Of a stretch of 7,650 nt of DNA, positions 1-6,567 are shown piece by piece (position 1 is the first letter of the stretch; the number at the start of each line of letters is the position of its first letter). The stretch covers positions 1-7,650 of the forward strand of contig JAGHAR010000128.1 of NCBI GenBank assembly GCA_021161405.1, in the 5' to 3' direction. The notes below the pieces were generated by a model, which searched no databases, was not told the DNA's origin, and saw nothing but the letters and a program-made list of their open reading frames with translations. The position numbers were made by a program, and so were the translations under genes. The stretch comes from Candidatus Iainarchaeum sp. Lineage in GTDB: Archaea > Iainarchaeota > Iainarchaeia > Iainarchaeales > JAGHAR01.

Positions 1-302
1 GAAAGAAGAAAAGCTACTACTATAATCCGTTTGAAAAAGAGTTTGAAGTGCAAATTAGAGAAAATTTATTGAGAAAAGCAAAGGCAATTGATCAAAAACT
101 TTCAGGTAACGAATTTTCGATAAAGCCGATAACTAAGATGAAACAGAGGATTATAAGATACAAAAGATTTATAGTAATAGCTTGGGACGGAAAGTTTGAA
201 TTGTCCGGTGATGTTGCACTAATTGAATTAGCTCTTAATTGGGGGCTTGGTTCCAAAAACGCACAGGGATTTGGAATGATTGATCTTACTGAAGGGAGGT
301 GA
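1..302 (+). CDS. cas6: Cas6 crRNA-processing endoribonuclease, C-terminal part only
   Basis: Cas6 is the metal-independent RNase that cuts pre-crRNA within each repeat and, in type I-B, supplies mature guides to Cascade. The reading frame is open from the window edge (first full codon at 3) to the TGA at 300-302, giving 99 visible residues. The early segment contains YYYNPFEKEFE followed by a charged helix (residues about 6-28 of the visible part), as in other Cas6 proteins. The diagnostic element is the glycine-rich loop GLGSKNAQGFGM near the C-terminus (codons at 243-278), which contacts RNA. The N-terminal ferredoxin-like domain and the catalytic histidine region lie outside the window, so activity cannot be judged. 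The GTG at 48 is an internal valine and not the start, because the family-like sequence continues upstream of it. The end of the gene carries the ribosome binding site of cas8b. Confidence 0.9.
   Translation, partial: KKKSYYYNPFEKEFEVQIRENLLRKAKAIDQKLSGNEFSIKPITKMKQRIIRYKRFIVIAWDGKFELSGDVALIELALNWGLGSKNAQGFGMIDLTEGR
295..302 (+). promoter_or_regulatory. Strong Shine-Dalgarno for cas8b, fixing the GTG start at 307
   Basis: GGAGGTGA is a perfect 8-nt match to the 16S rRNA anti-SD. It ends 4 nt before the GTG at 307 and overlaps the cas6 stop codon. It rules in the GTG at 307 over the in-frame TTG at 280, which would overlap cas6 by 23 nt and has no comparable site. Confidence 0.85.
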
Positions 303-306
303 AGAA

Positions 307-1620
307 GTGTTTAAGGCGGTTTACGAGTTAGGAAAGCTGGTATCTTCAAAAGTTGAACAAACTCAAAGATTTACTACTGATATTGGAGATAATTACGTTC
401 ATGAACTTGCAATTGTTTTCGACAAAAGAGGCGACAATGTTGATTTTGTTCGTTGTGAGAAAAGAACAAGATCAAGAAGGAACTATCTTTTTCGAGAAAA
501 GAAGGGAAATGTGTCAGTGCCGATATCATTGACCTTGAGAAGTGCAGGAAAGGGATCTGAAAAAATCGTCGAAAAATTTATAAATTACGGAAAAGCCAAC
601 AAAACACCGCTTGCATCTGAAATATCAAAGATATTGTTCGAAAAGAAAGAACAAATCGTCGACATTTTAGACAAGATAATGGACACGCTTCCCAAAAAAG
701 AAAGAAAGTTCTATACGGTGGTAATTAGGGATGGGGGAGAAGAAAAGTATCCGGGTGATATCGATGAATTCAAGGAAATATTCATGAAAAATATTCTGAA
801 AGATACCGATGCTCTTGAAGTTGAAGGAACATGCTTTTTATGTGGAAAAAAGGAAAAAATAGGATTTAAAGCAAGTGAAATTTTTAAATTCTCTTCATTT
901 GATAAACCCGGATTCGCTTATGAATTGAACGACAAAAAATACTACGTGAACATGCCACTGTGCTCAAATTGTTTCTCGTTTCTTTCCATGGGGAAAAAGA
1001 TATTGGATCAAGATTTAAGTATGAATTTTTATGGTTCCAAGGTTTACATATTGCCCAGATTCTACTACAGAGATGTAGAAGATGTCAAAGATTTGATGGA
1101 TGTATCTAGAGGAATTAAAAGAATAAAAGAGCTGAAGGATATTGTTGTCGAAAAAAATAACCCTTACAAAGCTTTTGAAATCAATATGTATTTGTACCTT
1201 GCCGAGGGAGTTTATACCGCTCTCAATTTTGTTTTTTACACAGCCAAAAACCAAGAAATGAAAATCCATCTGAGTGTGCTGGATGTTCCCCCAAGCAGAT
1301 TGAGACAAATATCAGATATTGCTAAAAGCATAGAAGATGAACTGAGTTTAACCTTTGCAACCAGGGAGTATCAGCCGTCAGTAATGTTTGGCCCGCTCTA
1401 TGAGGTTTTCAAGGATGGTCGTTTTAGAACTTTCTTTGATTATGTTGAAGCAATTTTCAAAAATGAAAAAATCTCCTTGCAACCGCTTAAAAGAGCAACT
1501 TTGGAGTACATATCTTCTCTTAAACTAAATTCCAAGCCTTTTGCCACAAAGGCTAAACAGCTTGTTACATCTGCATTTTTCGTTGATAGGCTCCAGCATT
1601 CAGTGGAGGGGGGCCTTTAA
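307..1620 (+). CDS. cas8b: Cas8b (Csh1/TM1802-type) Cascade large subunit, C-terminally short
   Basis: This is the large subunit of type I-B Cascade, which in this family recognises the PAM and helps recruit Cas3. From the GTG at 307 the product is 437 residues and starts MFKAVYELGKLV, the typical Csh1 opening. A zinc-finger-like pair is visible: C176-x2-C179 (CFLCGKKEKIGF) and C219-x2-C222 (CSNC), followed by the family-like stretch FYGSKVYILPRF (about 241-252). No transmembrane or signal segment is apparent. Csh1 proteins are, from memory, usually about 550-650 residues. The missing C-terminal helical region appears as the next gene, in another frame. The frame ends ...RLQHSVEGGL just after a run of six G, where a -1 shift would join the two into a 588-residue protein. 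It lies 4 nt after cas6 and 2 nt before the next start. The family call is firm. Whether the 437-residue form is the only or the natural product is not. Confidence 0.9.
   Translation: MFKAVYELGKLVSSKVEQTQRFTTDIGDNYVHELAIVFDKRGDNVDFVRCEKRTRSRRNYLFREKKGNVSVPISLTLRSAGKGSEKIVEKFINYGKANKTPLASEISKILFEKKEQIVDILDKIMDTLPKKERKFYTVVIRDGGEEKYPGDIDEFKEIFMKNILKDTDALEVEGTCFLCGKKEKIGFKASEIFKFSSFDKPGFAYELNDKKYYVNMPLCSNCFSFLSMGKKILDQDLSMNFYGSKVYILPRFYYRDVEDVKDLMDVSRGIKRIKELKDIVVEKNNPYKAFEINMYLYLAEGVYTALNFVFYTAKNQEMKIHLSVLDVPPSRLRQISDIAKSIEDELSLTFATREYQPSVMFGPLYEVFKDGRFRTFFDYVEAIFKNEKISLQPLKRATLEYISSLKLNSKPFATKAKQLVTSAFFVDRLQHSVEGGL
1605..1613 (+). promoter_or_regulatory. Shine-Dalgarno of the small-subunit gene inside the 3' end of cas8b
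   Basis: GGAGGGGGG lies within the last codons of cas8b and ends 9 nt before the TTG at 1623. It is the only good site near the small-subunit frame and decides that start; the next in-frame ATG is 30 codons further on. In ordinary type I-B loci an internal ribosome binding site in this part of cas8b produces Cas11, so the position is meaningful. The same bases contain the candidate slippery sequence. Confidence 0.7.
1608..1614 (+). other. Candidate -1 frameshift heptamer G GGG GGC at the cas8b/cas11 junction
   Basis: The heptamer has the X XXY YYZ form in the cas8b frame (codons GGG at 1609 and GGC at 1612). It sits two codons before the cas8b stop. A -1 slip would re-read the C at 1614 and continue P-L-I-L-A-D-N into the small-subunit frame without a stop, giving one 588-residue Csh1-like protein. 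The -1 frame is open back to the TAG at 1587. No strong stimulatory hairpin sits at the usual 5-9 nt downstream; only a weak GGCC/GGCC pairing (1612-1615 with 1625-1628) overlaps the site. Function is a hypothesis. Confidence 0.35.
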
Positions 1621-1622
1621 TT

Positions 1623-2072
1623 TTGGCCGACAACTTAGAAGAAAGGTTGGAAACCTTCTTTAGTCAGTATCCAGATTTTTTCCGTACCGATGAAGAGAAG
1701 TTTCTATTCGTAATGGGGCAAATTCATTCAAGAATATCCAGATTTCAAAGAGAGAAGAATATTGTAAGTACCGTCGATTTAAAGCTTAAAGCCTATAATA
1801 TGAGACCCCGAGATTTTATGAATCACTTCAAGGAATTGAAATGGAAGATTACGCAATACTCTCGAGAAATGGATTCCTCAATAAAGAACACCATCCTTTA
1901 TCTATTCCAGGTGGCTGACAAATATGCCCTTAAAAGTGGATTTGAGTGGAAAGCATCTATTGAAGATTTAAATTACGCTTTTTTGGTGGGCGAGCTTGCA
2001 ACTGGTGTATTTAAAAAACCTGAGGCTTCAAAAGAGCTCGATAATAGAGTGAATGTGAAAGAAAATATTTAA
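1623..2072 (+). CDS. cas11b: Cas11-like small subunit / detached C-terminal part of Csh1
   Basis: This encodes 149 residues from a TTG start. It is helical, charged and free of Cys and membrane segments. The pattern resembles the C-terminal part of Csh1 proteins: a helix FLFVMGQIHSRISRFQREK (about 27-45), then KLKAYNMRPRDFMNHFKELKWKI (54-76, shown in part), and SIEDLNYAFLVGELATG near the end (112-128). In type I-B systems this region forms the Cas11 small subunit, present in several copies along the Cascade belly where it stabilises the R-loop, and it is normally made by internal initiation within cas8b. Here it is a separate frame, -1 relative to cas8b, starting 2 nt after that stop and preceded by GGAGGGGGG at 1605-1613. 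A split gene, a programmed frameshift and a homopolymer error are all possible. Assignment rests on remembered pattern and context, not on an alignment. Confidence 0.7.
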   Translation: MADNLEERLETFFSQYPDFFRTDEEKFLFVMGQIHSRISRFQREKNIVSTVDLKLKAYNMRPRDFMNHFKELKWKITQYSREMDSSIKNTILYLFQVADKYALKSGFEWKASIEDLNYAFLVGELATGVFKKPEASKELDNRVNVKENI

Positions 2073-2080
2073 AGGAGGGG
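2071..2080 (+). promoter_or_regulatory. Strong Shine-Dalgarno for cas7
   Basis: AAAGGAGGGG begins inside the TAA stop of the small-subunit gene and ends 6 nt before the GTG at 2087. It supports that start and strong translation, which fits Cas7 being the most numerous Cascade subunit. Confidence 0.75.
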
Positions 2081-2086
2081 AAAAAG

Positions 2087-3007
2087 GTGGAACCGATAAA
2101 GAATAGGCATGAGATTGTGTTTGTCTATGATGTCAAGGATGGAAATCCAAATGGTGATCCGATGGATAGTAATAAACCCAGAATGGATGTTGCAACTGGA
2201 ATCAATATTGTATCTGATGTTAGATTGAAGAGAACCATAAGAGATTACCTTATGAAAAAAGGTGAAGAAATATTTGTTAATGGTGAGCCACTAACTTCTG
2301 AAAAAAGGGCATTGGAACTTGTTCCCGATTTGACAGAAGGAAAAAAGTATGACAGGGAAAGTGGTGCGAAAGCCTTGCTTGAAAGGTGCATTGATCTGAG
2401 GTTGTTTGGAGGTACCGTTCCAATCAAAACAATTAACATGTCTCTTACAGGACCGTGCCAATTTAGATTTGGAAGATCTTTGCATGTGGTTGATCCTGAG
2501 TTTCATCAAGGAACGGCTGCTTTCACCAGAAAAGAGGAGAGTCAACAACGTAGCTTTAGAGAAGAGTGGACTCTTAGTTATTCATGTATAGCTTTTTATG
2601 GTGTAATAAATCAAAATAGTGCGACTGAAACTCTTTTAACAAACAGTGATGTTGATAAATTATTTGACGCGATGTGGGAAGGAACAAAAGATCTAATAAC
2701 CCGCTCAAAAATGGAGCAATTACCAAGGCTTCTCATTGATGTAGTTTATAACGATAATGAAAATTTTCACATAGGGGAGCTTGACAAGGCAATAAAATTG
2801 GTGTCTGATCTCCCAGATGAAAAGATAAGAGGGATTTCTGACTTTGTTTTGGAAGTTTCAGAGTTGAGAAAGCTACTTGAGAAATATAGCGATAAGATCA
2901 AAGAAATTAGATACAGGATAGACCCAAGGCTCAAGCTAACCTTAAATGGCGAACCCTTCAAAATTGAGAGTTTAATTGATGGTAAGATGAAGCCACTGGC
3001 AGAGTGA
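2087..3007 (+). CDS. cas7: Cas7 (Csh2-type) Cascade backbone protein
   Basis: Cas7 is the backbone subunit of type I-B Cascade: several copies wrap around the spacer part of the crRNA in the cytoplasm. The 306-residue product is of normal family length. It opens with NRHEIVFVYDVKDGNPNGDP (residues 6-25), the characteristic Csh2 start in which the first beta strand of the RRM-like fold is followed by the DGNPNGDP loop. Further family features are SDVRLKRTIRDYL (43-55), RLFGGTVPIK (105-114) and TGPCQFRFGRSLH (121-133), then a QGTAAFTRKEESQQRSFREE segment (141-160). Start: GTG at 2087, 6 nt after a strong SD. The gene follows the small-subunit frame by 14 nt and precedes cas5 by 11 nt. Nothing looks truncated or degraded. 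Only the number of copies and interface details are inferred from the family. Confidence 0.96.
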   Translation: MEPIKNRHEIVFVYDVKDGNPNGDPMDSNKPRMDVATGINIVSDVRLKRTIRDYLMKKGEEIFVNGEPLTSEKRALELVPDLTEGKKYDRESGAKALLERCIDLRLFGGTVPIKTINMSLTGPCQFRFGRSLHVVDPEFHQGTAAFTRKEESQQRSFREEWTLSYSCIAFYGVINQNSATETLLTNSDVDKLFDAMWEGTKDLITRSKMEQLPRLLIDVVYNDNENFHIGELDKAIKLVSDLPDEKIRGISDFVLEVSELRKLLEKYSDKIKEIRYRIDPRLKLTLNGEPFKIESLIDGKMKPLAE

Positions 3008-3012
3008 GGTGA
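3006..3012 (+). promoter_or_regulatory. Shine-Dalgarno for cas5
   Basis: GAGGTGA overlaps the cas7 TGA stop (3005-3007) and ends 6 nt before the GTG at 3019. A further GAGGG at 3011-3015 may add pairing. It supports the GTG start, after which the conserved KVLVFDISSDYAHFR sequence begins at once. Confidence 0.75.
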
Positions 3013-3018
3013 GGGCTT

Positions 3019-3744
3019 GTGAAAGTCCTCGTCTTTGATATTTCGAGTGATTATGCGCACTTTCGTCAACCATACTCAACCACATCCTCATTGACTTACG
3101 CGATCCCACCAAGAAGCGCCATATTTGGACTTATTGGAGCAATTTTAGGAGTTGATAGTGGTGGCTTTGGGCAAAGCCATCACTTTGAAGTTCTTGAAAA
3201 CGCAGGCTTAAGAACAGGTGTTAGAATATTGAGTTCAATCAAGAAAGTCAGATTTAATATGAATTATACCTACACAAAGTCAGATGTTGCAACAAAAAAG
3301 GTTCTTCACATCCAAGTACCGGTTGAAGTGATAAAGGATCCTGTTTATAGAGTTTATGTATCCGGGGATGAGTGGCTTTTAACAAAGCTGGCAAGTATGA
3401 TCAGAAACAAAGAGTGCTATTACACTCCGTATCTTGGTGTAAGTGAATTCATTGCCACGGTGAAATATGTGGGCTTTGTTAATGCCACAATTAGTCCAGA
3501 TAAAGCTAAGATAAATTCGGCTATTTATTTGTTGGAAGGAACAAAATTGGCATTAGAAAACGGTTTGAAAATTTTTAGAGAGACTCACGCGATTTCAATG
3601 AATGCATTTAGGCATGTGACAAAGTATCTTGAAGTTGCTTATGAGATGGATGGTAAAAGTGTGCCCGTTGATGCCGTTGATAATGATAGTGTTGTTGTAA
3701 CATTGACTATATCTGGGCAATCAGAAACGGTGATGATGATTTGA
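3019..3744 (+). CDS. cas5: Cas5 (type I-B, Cas5h/t-like) Cascade subunit
   Basis: Cas5 caps the 5' handle of the crRNA in Cascade and contacts Cas8b. The 241-residue product has a very typical N-terminus: MKVLVFDISSDYAHFR at 1-16, then TTSSLTYAIPPRSAIFGLIG at 22-41, the beta-strand, proline-rich loop and helix of the RAMP-like Cas5 fold. A Gly/Ser/His-rich stretch SGGFGQSHH (47-55) follows; its DNA is a strong inverted repeat reported separately. The middle has RFNMNYTYTK and VEVIKDPVYRVYV, as expected for a type I-B Cas5. Start: GTG at 3019. The TGA stop at 3742-3744 overlaps the TTG start of cas3. It stands 11 nt after cas7, the usual partner order. Length is normal for the family and no defect is visible. 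Confidence 0.95.
   Translation: MKVLVFDISSDYAHFRQPYSTTSSLTYAIPPRSAIFGLIGAILGVDSGGFGQSHHFEVLENAGLRTGVRILSSIKKVRFNMNYTYTKSDVATKKVLHIQVPVEVIKDPVYRVYVSGDEWLLTKLASMIRNKECYYTPYLGVSEFIATVKYVGFVNATISPDKAKINSAIYLLEGTKLALENGLKIFRETHAISMNAFRHVTKYLEVAYEMDGKSVPVDAVDNDSVVVTLTISGQSETVMMI
3157..3184 (+). repeat. 13-bp inverted repeat (hairpin) inside cas5
   Basis: Left arm 3157-3169 pairs with right arm 3172-3184 across a GG centre: twelve Watson-Crick pairs and one G-T wobble (3161 with 3180). In RNA this would be a 12-bp stem with a GGGC loop. It encodes SGGFGQSHHF in cas5 and is not followed by a U-tract, so it does not look like a terminator. It may be chance or an mRNA structure. Confidence 0.8.
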
Positions 3745-6074
3745 TTAGTTTAAAATCACATCCAAATCGTTTGCTTTCTGAGCACTCACAAGGTGTATAC
3801 AGACTCATGATAGAAGAACTTGAAAACATAAGAAATGTTGTTGATCCAGAGAAGTTTTTTGGTATTAATTGGTATGAATTGAAGTTGCTGGTTAAGGGTA
3901 TAGCGTATTTGCATGATGTTGGAAAAGCCAGTAAATATTTTCAAGATAAGCTCGAAGGTAGAAGTGTAAATAAAGAACTTTCGCAACATGCGATTCTCGG
4001 TTCAGTTGCACTAGGAAATTTTCTTGATGGAAAAATTGATGATAAGAAAGGTGTGGCCATCCTTATCGGGATGGCAGTTGTCAAGTATCATCATGGTAAG
4101 GCAAAACCATTGACTTCTTTAGTGGAGATCTATGATGAACAAGAAGTCATAGAAAAAATCACAGTTTCTATGGATAGTAATTACATAGGATGGTTGTCCA
4201 AAATTCTTGGAGAGAAAGTCAATCTTAATGTTACTAATTTAATGCCCAGGATAATTTCATGGAGAAAAAATTTCAGAAGAAACGTAGAAGCTGATATTAA
4301 ATCTTATATGATGTTTATGTATTTGTATTCGCTTCTTTCTTGGGCTGATAGAACTGATGCTGCATTTTTGGGAAAATATAGTTTCACTCGGGTAGAACTT
4401 GACCCCAATTTGGTGGATATTTACAGAAAGAAAGAGGGATTCGATAATCCGACAACTGAGATGGATCTAATGAGAGATAACTTCTATAAAGAGAGCATAA
4501 GTGACTTGAATTTTAGCATTGGAACTATAAAAGGAAAAACTGGAATCGGCAAAACTCTTTCCACATTGTCACTAGCTTTAAAAAAGAGAGAGGATGTAAG
4601 GAAAAGTAAGGGATACACACCAAGGATAATCTACTGTTTGCCTTTTTTAAGCATTATAGATCAAACTTATGAAGTAATTACTAACGTTCTGAAAGCATCT
4701 GGAACAGAGCCTGATTCAAGTGTTCTGATTCAGCAACATCATCTTACAGATCTTAGTTATACTAGTCGAAGAAATGGTGAAATTGAAGATTACGAATCGT
4801 ATATGGCTGATATATTATTGAACTCGTGGGATAGCGAAATAACTTTAACCACATTTGAGAGTTTATTTCATGCTATCTTAACCAACAAGAGAAATCTTCA
4901 TTTTTTCAGAGTGCCTGGATCGATAGTTATACTGGATGAGATTCAGGCAGTCCCTCCGAAATACTGGAAAGTTATTAGTGAAGTGCTTAAGCATCTTTCA
5001 AGTTACGCCGGTGTCACGATAATCTTCTCGAGTGCTACAGTTCCACAACCTTTCTTGCTTTCATCGAAAAGACTAATAAGGGGTAATTACGAACTTGATA
5101 GATATGATGTCAATTATTTTGGAGAAATGACTTTTGAAGACTTCAAGGGGAATGTTCTCAAAGAATATGTCCAAAACGTTCGTGATAGGGGAAAATCGTT
5201 AATGATTGTCACAAACACAATTAAGAGCTGTAAAGAACTCTATAACTATCTGAGGGAAGAGATGGGATTAAAGGAAGACTACTTGTATTGCCTATCCTCC
5301 AATATTCCAAATGTTGTGAGAAGGAATATTATTCGTGAGATAAGAGAAAAGAAAGGGTTTCGTGTATTAGTTACGACTCAATTGATCGAAGCAGGTGTAG
5401 ATTTAAGTTTTGATTATTGCATCAGAGATTTGGGTCCTCTTGATAGCATTCTTCAAGTAGCCGGAAGGGTCAATAGATCCTCAGAAAAGGCACGAGGAAA
5501 GCTTGTAATCGTTGAACTTCTAAGAGATGAATCAAAAAGACCTTTCTCCTGGATATATGATTCTACGATCATTTGGGCCACAAAACAGATCTTGGATAAG
5601 CAAAGTTGGAGTGAGCCAGAGATATATGCTTTATCGGATGGGTATTTCGATGAACTTGAAAAAAAGGGATTGGAGAGCAAGTCTCTTGAGCTTCTTGAGG
5701 CTTTAGAGAAGTTGGACTTTGATGAAATAGGTAAGTTTAGCCTCATAGAGCAGATGAGAGGTTCGGTGAATCTTCCAGTATTTCTTGAAATTGATGAAAA
5801 GGCAGCGAATGCTTGGAATGAATATTGCAAACTTGTCTCGAAAAACGTTGACAAAGTTGAAAAATTTGAGTTTCTTGCCAAGAAAAAGCAAGCGATAAGG
5901 GCATTGGCTCCGTATGTTGTGAATTTGAGAATATACGCATATCCAGGCGCTGATGGTTATTTCTTACCTGATATTCAGAATGGGTTTTGCTACATATCAT
6001 CTGATGAACTTGAAAGGTACTATGATAGGAAAACAGGGTTAAACCCAGAAGGAGATAATTTCTACTGTGATTAA
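3741..6074 (+). CDS. cas3: Cas3 HD nuclease - SF2 helicase
   Basis: Cas3 is recruited to Cascade-bound target DNA, unwinds it with ATP and cuts it. The 777-residue product has the full HD-helicase layout. HD domain: H15 in LLSEHSQGV, H58-D59 in LHDVGKAS (with K62), H83, H117-H118 in YHHGK and D203 in WADR, the expected metal-site residues. Helicase: Walker A GKTGIGKT at 265-272 (K271), DEIQ box at 399-402, SAT at 431-433, a motif-V-like VTTQLIEAGVDLSFDY at 544-559 and motif VI QVAGRVNR at 572-579. A C-terminal accessory domain follows. All key residues are present, so it looks active. Start: TTG at 3741, sharing bases with the cas5 stop. The next Met is residue 23, which would lose H15, so the TTG is preferred. 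Only a weak GGTGAT (3729-3734) precedes it, suggesting translation coupled to cas5. It overlaps cas4 by 8 nt. Confidence 0.97.
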   Translation: MISLKSHPNRLLSEHSQGVYRLMIEELENIRNVVDPEKFFGINWYELKLLVKGIAYLHDVGKASKYFQDKLEGRSVNKELSQHAILGSVALGNFLDGKIDDKKGVAILIGMAVVKYHHGKAKPLTSLVEIYDEQEVIEKITVSMDSNYIGWLSKILGEKVNLNVTNLMPRIISWRKNFRRNVEADIKSYMMFMYLYSLLSWADRTDAAFLGKYSFTRVELDPNLVDIYRKKEGFDNPTTEMDLMRDNFYKESISDLNFSIGTIKGKTGIGKTLSTLSLALKKREDVRKSKGYTPRIIYCLPFLSIIDQTYEVITNVLKASGTEPDSSVLIQQHHLTDLSYTSRRNGEIEDYESYMADILLNSWDSEITLTTFESLFHAILTNKRNLHFFRVPGSIVILDEIQAVPPKYWKVISEVLKHLSSYAGVTIIFSSATVPQPFLLSSKRLIRGNYELDRYDVNYFGEMTFEDFKGNVLKEYVQNVRDRGKSLMIVTNTIKSCKELYNYLREEMGLKEDYLYCLSSNIPNVVRRNIIREIREKKGFRVLVTTQLIEAGVDLSFDYCIRDLGPLDSILQVAGRVNRSSEKARGKLVIVELLRDESKRPFSWIYDSTIIWATKQILDKQSWSEPEIYALSDGYFDELEKKGLESKSLELLEALEKLDFDEIGKFSLIEQMRGSVNLPVFLEIDEKAANAWNEYCKLVSKNVDKVEKFEFLAKKKQAIRALAPYVVNLRIYAYPGADGYFLPDIQNGFCYISSDELERYYDRKTGLNPEGDNFYCD
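6049..6054 (+). promoter_or_regulatory. Shine-Dalgarno for cas4 inside the end of cas3
   Basis: AAGGAG lies in the final codons of cas3, 12 nt before the GTG at 6067, a rather long but usable spacing. It supports the GTG, which must be near the true start because the first cluster cysteine is already at residue 15 and no upstream ATG is available. Confidence 0.6.
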
Positions 6075-6564
6075 TATTAATGGGAGCCTTGTTCTTTCCT
6101 TTTCAAATTGCAAGCGTGAAGCTTGGTTGATGGCTCACAAAATGATTCCAGAACAAGACAATGTGTTTATTGCTCTCGGAAGGCTTCTCCACGAAACTGC
6201 ATATGAAAATAAAGGGGAAAAGGACGTTGTCATAGATAACATAAAACTCGATCTTGTTCAAAAAGGTAAAGGCAAAACGATTGTGGGGGAAGTTAAGAAA
6301 TCAAAGTATTCCCTTGAGGGAGCGCGTGATCAATTGCTTTTCTATTTAATGAAGCTCAAAGAAATGGGAGTTGAAGCGGAGGGATTGATCCTTATTCCAA
6401 AGGAAAACAAGCGATTACCTGTTGTTCTCGAGATAGAAGAAGAAAAACGTATTCGGAATATGTGTGATGAGATTCAAAAGTTAGTTGATAGTCCAATCCC
6501 TCCAATTGAAAGATCACAGAACCGTTGTAAAAATTGTGCTTATTACACTTATTGCTGGGTGTGA
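6067..6564 (+). CDS. cas4: Cas4 RecB-like exonuclease, Fe-S protein of spacer acquisition
   Basis: Cas4 works with Cas1-Cas2 in adaptation, trimming prespacers and ensuring that those with a correct PAM are inserted in the right orientation. The 165-residue product has the RecB/PD-(D/E)xK nuclease residues: H42 in GRLLHE, D62 in IKLDLV, E75 and K77 in GEVKKSK, and Q89...Y93 in QLLFYL. The four iron-sulphur cysteines are C15 (FSNCKREAW) and C154, C157 and C163 at the C-terminus (CKNC...YCWV). Length is typical of the short Cas4 found in type I-B loci. Start: GTG at 6067, overlapping the last 8 nt of cas3; the first codons are a perfect A/T palindrome of no clear meaning. It is followed by cas1 after 3 nt, the usual Cas4-Cas1-Cas2 block. 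All catalytic and cluster residues are present, so an active enzyme is expected. Confidence 0.95.
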   Translation: MININGSLVLSFSNCKREAWLMAHKMIPEQDNVFIALGRLLHETAYENKGEKDVVIDNIKLDLVQKGKGKTIVGEVKKSKYSLEGARDQLLFYLMKLKEMGVEAEGLILIPKENKRLPVVLEIEEEKRIRNMCDEIQKLVDSPIPPIERSQNRCKNCAYYTYCWV

Positions 6565-6567
6565 TGT

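Noticed and set aside
48..302. A separate 84-residue gene starting at the GTG at 48
   Set aside because: The frame is open to the window edge and the upstream codons (KKSYYYNPFEKEFE) are Cas6-like, so this is the end of a truncated cas6.
280..306. Longer cas8b from the TTG at 280
   Set aside because: It would overlap cas6 by 23 nt and lacks a good SD, while GGAGGTGA at 295-302 is ideally placed for the GTG at 307 and the family-like sequence begins there.
1015..1308. 97-codon minus-strand open frame opposite cas8b, and similar ones opposite cas7 and cas1
   Set aside because: All are contained in strong Cas genes, show no family resemblance and fit no minus-strand context.
1612..1628. GGCC/GGCC hairpin around the cas11 TTG start
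   Set aside because: Four base pairs with a 9-nt loop is too weak to call a regulatory structure or terminator.
5453..5881. 142-codon minus-strand open frame opposite cas3
   Set aside because: It lies wholly inside the conserved cas3 gene, is Ser/Phe-rich as expected for an antisense shadow of a Glu/Lys-rich gene, and has no recognisable domain.
6070..6081. Perfect 12-bp palindrome ATTAATATTAAT at the start of cas4
   Set aside because: It is composed only of A and T, is simply ATTAAT twice, codes for I-N-I-N, and such palindromes are common by chance in A+T-rich DNA.
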